DNA of 8,309 nt from JALOOE01 sp964423545 (GTDB lineage: Bacteria; Chloroflexota; Anaerolineae; CG2-30-64-16): positions 1-8,309 of the forward strand of contig CAYRFV010000252.1 in the NCBI GenBank assembly GCA_964423545.1, written 5' to 3'. A program made the position numbers and the translations under genes. Position 1 is the first letter of the stretch. The number at the start of each line of letters is the position of its first letter. The notes under the pieces were generated by a model. The model saw only the letters and a program-made list of their open reading frames with translations, did no database searches and was not told the origin of the DNA. This document shows positions 6,377 through 8,309 of the stretch, one piece after another.

Positions 6377-7597
6377 TCAATCGGGGAGAAGCAGAGGGGG
6401 CTGGTGCGGGGGACGGTGGCCAGCCAGGGTAACGAACGGCGCGGCGCGATCGGCCCGCGCGCCCAGTTTGCGTAGGTCGCCGATCTCGCGCAGCGCGCCC
6501 TGTCGTCGCGCCTGTACGATCGCCCTGGCAGACGTCGGTCCGATGCCCGGGATGCGCAGCAAGTCGGGCATCGGCGCCGCGTTCACTTCGACAGGGAAGC
6601 GCTCGGGGTGGGCCTGTGCCCATGCCGCCTTCGGGTCGATCTCCTGACTGAGCTGGTCACCGGCGTCGAACGGCAGCTCCTCGAGGTCGAACCGGTAGAA
6701 GCGCAGCAGCCAGTCGGCCTGGTAGAGCCGATGCTCACGCATCGGGTGCGTGGGCGGCAGCCCTTCGAGCGGCGTGTTCCTGACCGGGCTGAAAGCGCTG
6801 TAGTAGGCGCGGCTCAACCGGACTTCGCGGTAGAGCATCTGCGCCGTCCCAAGCAGCTCCCGGTCGCTCTCGCCGGCCGGCCCGACCACGAACTGCGTCG
6901 ACATCCCCAGGCGTCCGCCACCGGGGGCCGGCGCGCGGCGTGCGCCGGCCCCGGCAGACCATCCTGTGGGATCGTCCCTGCGCATCAACGCGGCAGCGGT
7001 GCGCAGCGGCCCGATCAGCTCGTCCAGGTTCTTCTGCGGCGCAAGCTGCGCCAGCCGCGCCTGTGTTGGCCCTTCGAGATTTGCCGAGACGCGATCCGCC
7101 AACTCCACCGCGCGAGCGATGTGTGCGGACTCCGCGCCGGGCAGCAGCTTCAGGTGAACATAGCCCCTGAAGCCGTACTTGAGCCGCACCAACTCGGTTG
7201 TCGCCAGCATCTCGTCCATCGTCTGCGTTGTACCGACCACGCCGGAGCTGAGGAACAATCCATCGACCACCCCGGCGCGATACATCAGGTCGAAGCTGCG
7301 CGCCAGCTCATCCGGCGTCAGGTGAGCGCGGCGGAGATCACGACTCGCACGAAACGCGCAGTAGTTGCAGTTGTTCTGGCAGGCGCTGGTTTGCAGCACC
7401 TTCAGCACCGCCTTGCGTTGACCCCAGGGCGTGGTAACGTGTGAAACGCAGGGAAACAGGTTGCGGGAAGGCGGATTCGGCTCGATTGCGGCCGGCGCGA
7501 AGAACCCGCGGTCTCCCACTGCGTCCGAGCCGAGGCTGGTGCAGTCGTCGAAGCAGGCCGCCTGGCCGAGCAGATCGAGTTTCTCGCGCGTATCCAC
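6377..7597 (-). CDS. Radical SAM protein with C-terminal helix-hairpin-helix, PA4069-like putative DNA repair/modification
   Basis: A 406-residue radical SAM enzyme. The 4Fe-4S cluster motif is C73-x3-C77-x2-C80 in T-S-A-C-Q-N-N-C-N-Y-C-A-F. A TIM-barrel core follows, with L-S-S-G-V-V-G (116-122), H-L-K-L-L-P-G (148-154) and S-A-N-L-E-G-P (171-177). The C-terminal L-R-I-P-G-I-G-P-T-S-A-R-A-I (347-360) is a DNA-binding helix-hairpin-helix. This order and the wording around the cluster match the family annotated as 'putative DNA modification/repair protein, radical SAM' (TIGR03916), usually encoded beside a uracil-DNA-glycosylase-like protein. No such partner is in this window. GTG 7597 is the start, with GGGAGGGGG just upstream and the promoter ending 25 bases before it; earlier in-frame codons cross that promoter. 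Residues about 213-230 (S-A-G-A-G-A-R-R-A-P-A-P-G-G-G) are a low-complexity insertion encoded by a long DNA palindrome. The SOS box upstream supports a DNA-damage role. Confidence 0.88.
   Translation of the reverse strand: MDTREKLDLLGQAACFDDCTSLGSDAVGDRGFFAPAAIEPNPPSRNLFPCVSHVTTPWGQRKAVLKVLQTSACQNNCNYCAFRASRDLRRAHLTPDELARSFDLMYRAGVVDGLFLSSGVVGTTQTMDEMLATTELVRLKYGFRGYVHLKLLPGAESAHIARAVELADRVSANLEGPTQARLAQLAPQKNLDELIGPLRTAAALMRRDDPTGWSAGAGARRAPAPGGGRLGMSTQFVVGPAGESDRELLGTAQMLYREVRLSRAYYSAFSPVRNTPLEGLPPTHPMREHRLYQADWLLRFYRFDLEELPFDAGDQLSQEIDPKAAWAQAHPERFPVEVNAAPMPDLLRIPGIGPTSARAIVQARRQGALREIGDLRKLGARADRAAPFVTLAGHRPPHQPPLLLPD
6924..6952 (-). repeat. Perfect 11-bp palindrome inside the radical SAM gene
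   Basis: GGGGCCGGCGC (6924-6934) and GCGCCGGCCCC (6942-6952) are exact inverted repeats with a 7-base loop. They encode the Ala/Gly/Pro/Arg-rich loop of the radical SAM protein between its barrel helices. It may be an in-frame palindromic insertion or simply expanded GC-rich sequence. Confidence 0.7.
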
Positions 7598-7622
7598 TGC
7601 CCCCTCCCAAACAGACAGCCAA

Positions 7623-7651
7623 AGTATACGAACATTCGTTCGTCTTGTCAA
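7623..7651 (-). promoter_or_regulatory. Consensus sigma70/sigmaA promoter of the radical SAM gene
   Basis: On the minus strand a perfect -35 TTGACA (7651-7646) and a -10 TATACT (7628-7623, five of six) are separated by exactly 17 bases. Transcription would start near 7616, giving a leader of about 18 bases that contains the GGGAGGGGG ribosome site before GTG 7597. It is the clearest promoter in the window. Confidence 0.88.
7629..7642 (-). promoter_or_regulatory. LexA/SOS box of the Gram-positive type
   Basis: The minus strand reads CGAACGAATGTTCG, matching the Bacillus subtilis LexA (DinR) consensus CGAAC-RNRY-GTTCG at every position, and the palindrome extends one base each side (A...T). 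It fills most of the spacer between -35 and -10, so bound LexA would block RNA polymerase. It predicts induction of the radical SAM gene, and possibly of genes beyond, upon DNA damage. Confidence 0.87.
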
Positions 7652-7780
7652 GATGAAAATCATTGGGATCGGCCAGTGACCAGGACATGGCAGGGTCGAA
7701 TAACGGGAGAGCAGCAGGCCCATGTCCCGCTGCAACGGGCGTCTCGCGACTGCTGCTGTTGGAGCCGTTCAGGCTAAAGG
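7652..7780. other. Non-coding region upstream of the SOS promoter
   Basis: No convincing gene is seen on either strand between the dehydrogenase terminator and the radical SAM promoter. The stretch has an 8-base inverted repeat, GGACATGG (7683-7690) and CCATGTCC (7720-7727), and a 7-base one, GCAGCAG (7711-7717) and CTGCTGC (7751-7757). Neither has a recognisable function. Confidence 0.6.
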
Positions 7781-7826
7781 CTGAGGCCCCGGCCAATCTG
7801 CAGCGCGAACCTGACCGGAGCCTCAG
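7781..7826 (-). terminator. Terminator-like hairpin at the end of the dehydrogenase gene
   Basis: In the minus-strand transcript CTGAGGCTCCGGTCA (7826-7812) pairs with TGGCCGGGGCCTCAG (7795-7781) over 15 positions, two of them G-U wobbles that can form only in this direction. The loop is 16 bases. The 5' arm contains the dehydrogenase stop codon. No U-run follows, so it may act as a factor-dependent or 3'-end-stabilising stem rather than a classic intrinsic terminator. Confidence 0.6.
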
Positions 7827-8309
7827 CTCGGCCAGAGCTGCATGCCGCCATCGACGCGCAGCACCTGACCGGTGATGAAGGAGGACTCTTCCGTCACCAG
7901 GAATGCGACCGCGCGCGCGATCTCCTCTGGCCAGCCGTAGCGCTCCAGCGTCCCGCCTGCCACCTTCAGCCGGGGGTCGATCGGCCGGCTCGCCTCGAAG
8001 CGCGCGGTCACGATCGGTCCGGGCGCGACGACGTTCGCATACACGTTATAGGGCCTGAGCAGGTCGGCCAGGCAGCGCGTGTACTCGTGCACCGCCGCCT
8101 TGGCCGTGCGGTAGATCGCCTCCCCTTGGCCGCCGGACAGCCCTGCAATGCTGCCGACATTGACGATCCAGCCGGACCTGCGGGCCATCATGTCCGGGGC
8201 CACCTCGCGGCACACCAGGATGCAGGTCATCAGGTTGCGCTCCAACACCGCACGCAGATCGTCCATCGAGATGTTGATCGGGTCGTTGGCGGGGGGCTTG
8301 CCTGCGTTT
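7823..8309 (-). CDS. Short-chain dehydrogenase/reductase (FabG-like), 5' end cut by window edge
   Basis: The C-terminal 161 residues of a classical SDR oxidoreductase, an NAD(P)H-dependent enzyme acting on a carbonyl or hydroxyl. The fragment begins in the N-A-G motif (residues 1-3 of the fragment). It then shows the catalytic tetrad N25 (R-N-L-M-T), S53 (V-N-V-G-S-I-A-G), Y66 and K70 (Y-R-T-A-K), followed by the P-G motif at 96-97 and the typical ending I-T-G-Q-V-L-R-V-D-G-G. The glycine-rich cofactor loop and start codon lie beyond base 8309; about 85-90 residues are missing if it has normal length. The pattern is that of 3-oxoacyl-ACP reductase-like SDRs, but the true substrate cannot be told. 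Its stop overlaps a strong hairpin, separating it from the SOS-controlled gene downstream. Confidence 0.92.
   Translation of the reverse strand, partial: NAGKPPANDPINISMDDLRAVLERNLMTCILVCREVAPDMMARRSGWIVNVGSIAGLSGGQGEAIYRTAKAAVHEYTRCLADLLRPYNVYANVVAPGPIVTARFEASRPIDPRLKVAGGTLERYGWPEEIARAVAFLVTEESSFITGQVLRVDGGMQLWPS

Noticed and set aside
7598..7735. A 46-residue N-terminal extension of the radical SAM protein to an upstream start.
   Set aside because: It would cross the consensus promoter and LexA box, and the GTG at 7597 has its own strong ribosome site.

Overview
The window is a GC-rich stretch of bacterial chromosome (about two thirds G+C by eye) in which every recognisable gene lies on the minus strand, so transcription runs from high to low coordinates. 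My best guess at the source is a member of the Chloroflexota or a similar GC-rich, non-proteobacterial lineage. The reasons are a secreted LysM protein with a Gmad2-like domain, strong AG-rich Shine-Dalgarno sequences, and a LexA box of the Bacillus/Gram-positive type (CGAAC-N4-GTTCG). This assignment is inferred from style, not from a marker gene. A 10-base run of N at 2722-2731 shows that the contig is a scaffold with a gap there.

In transcription order: (1) the C-terminal two thirds of a FabG-like short-chain dehydrogenase enters from the right edge and ends in a terminator-like hairpin. (2) After about 225 non-coding bases comes a textbook sigma70-type promoter (TTGACA-17-TATACT) with a perfect LexA/SOS box in its spacer. 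It drives a radical SAM protein with a C-terminal helix-hairpin-helix, resembling the 'putative DNA modification/repair radical SAM' family (PA4069-like). (3) A YfcE-like metallophosphoesterase, a nitrilase-superfamily amidohydrolase and a tandem-GNAT acetyltransferase follow closely; the last two overlap by 14 bases. (4) An APH/ChoK-fold small-molecule phosphotransferase, interrupted near its C-terminus by the N gap, precedes a secreted LysM protein. (5) After a candidate extended -10 promoter and an unusual leader hairpin come a PfkB-fold protein that has lost two hallmark kinase motifs and a class IV PLP aminotransferase cut by the left edge.

The best-supported regulatory signal is the SOS promoter. 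It predicts that the radical SAM protein is induced by DNA damage, which fits its suspected repair role. The metallophosphoesterase could be co-transcribed but also has a weak promoter candidate of its own. The nitrilase and GNAT are probably translationally coupled and may act on related nitrogen compounds. The degenerate PfkB protein and the aminotransferase look like a separate transcription unit whose leader RNA may control access to the ribosome binding site. No CRISPR array, tRNA, rRNA, insertion sequence or phage gene is visible. Nothing shows a complete novel defence or mobile system; the points of interest are individual genes and control elements.
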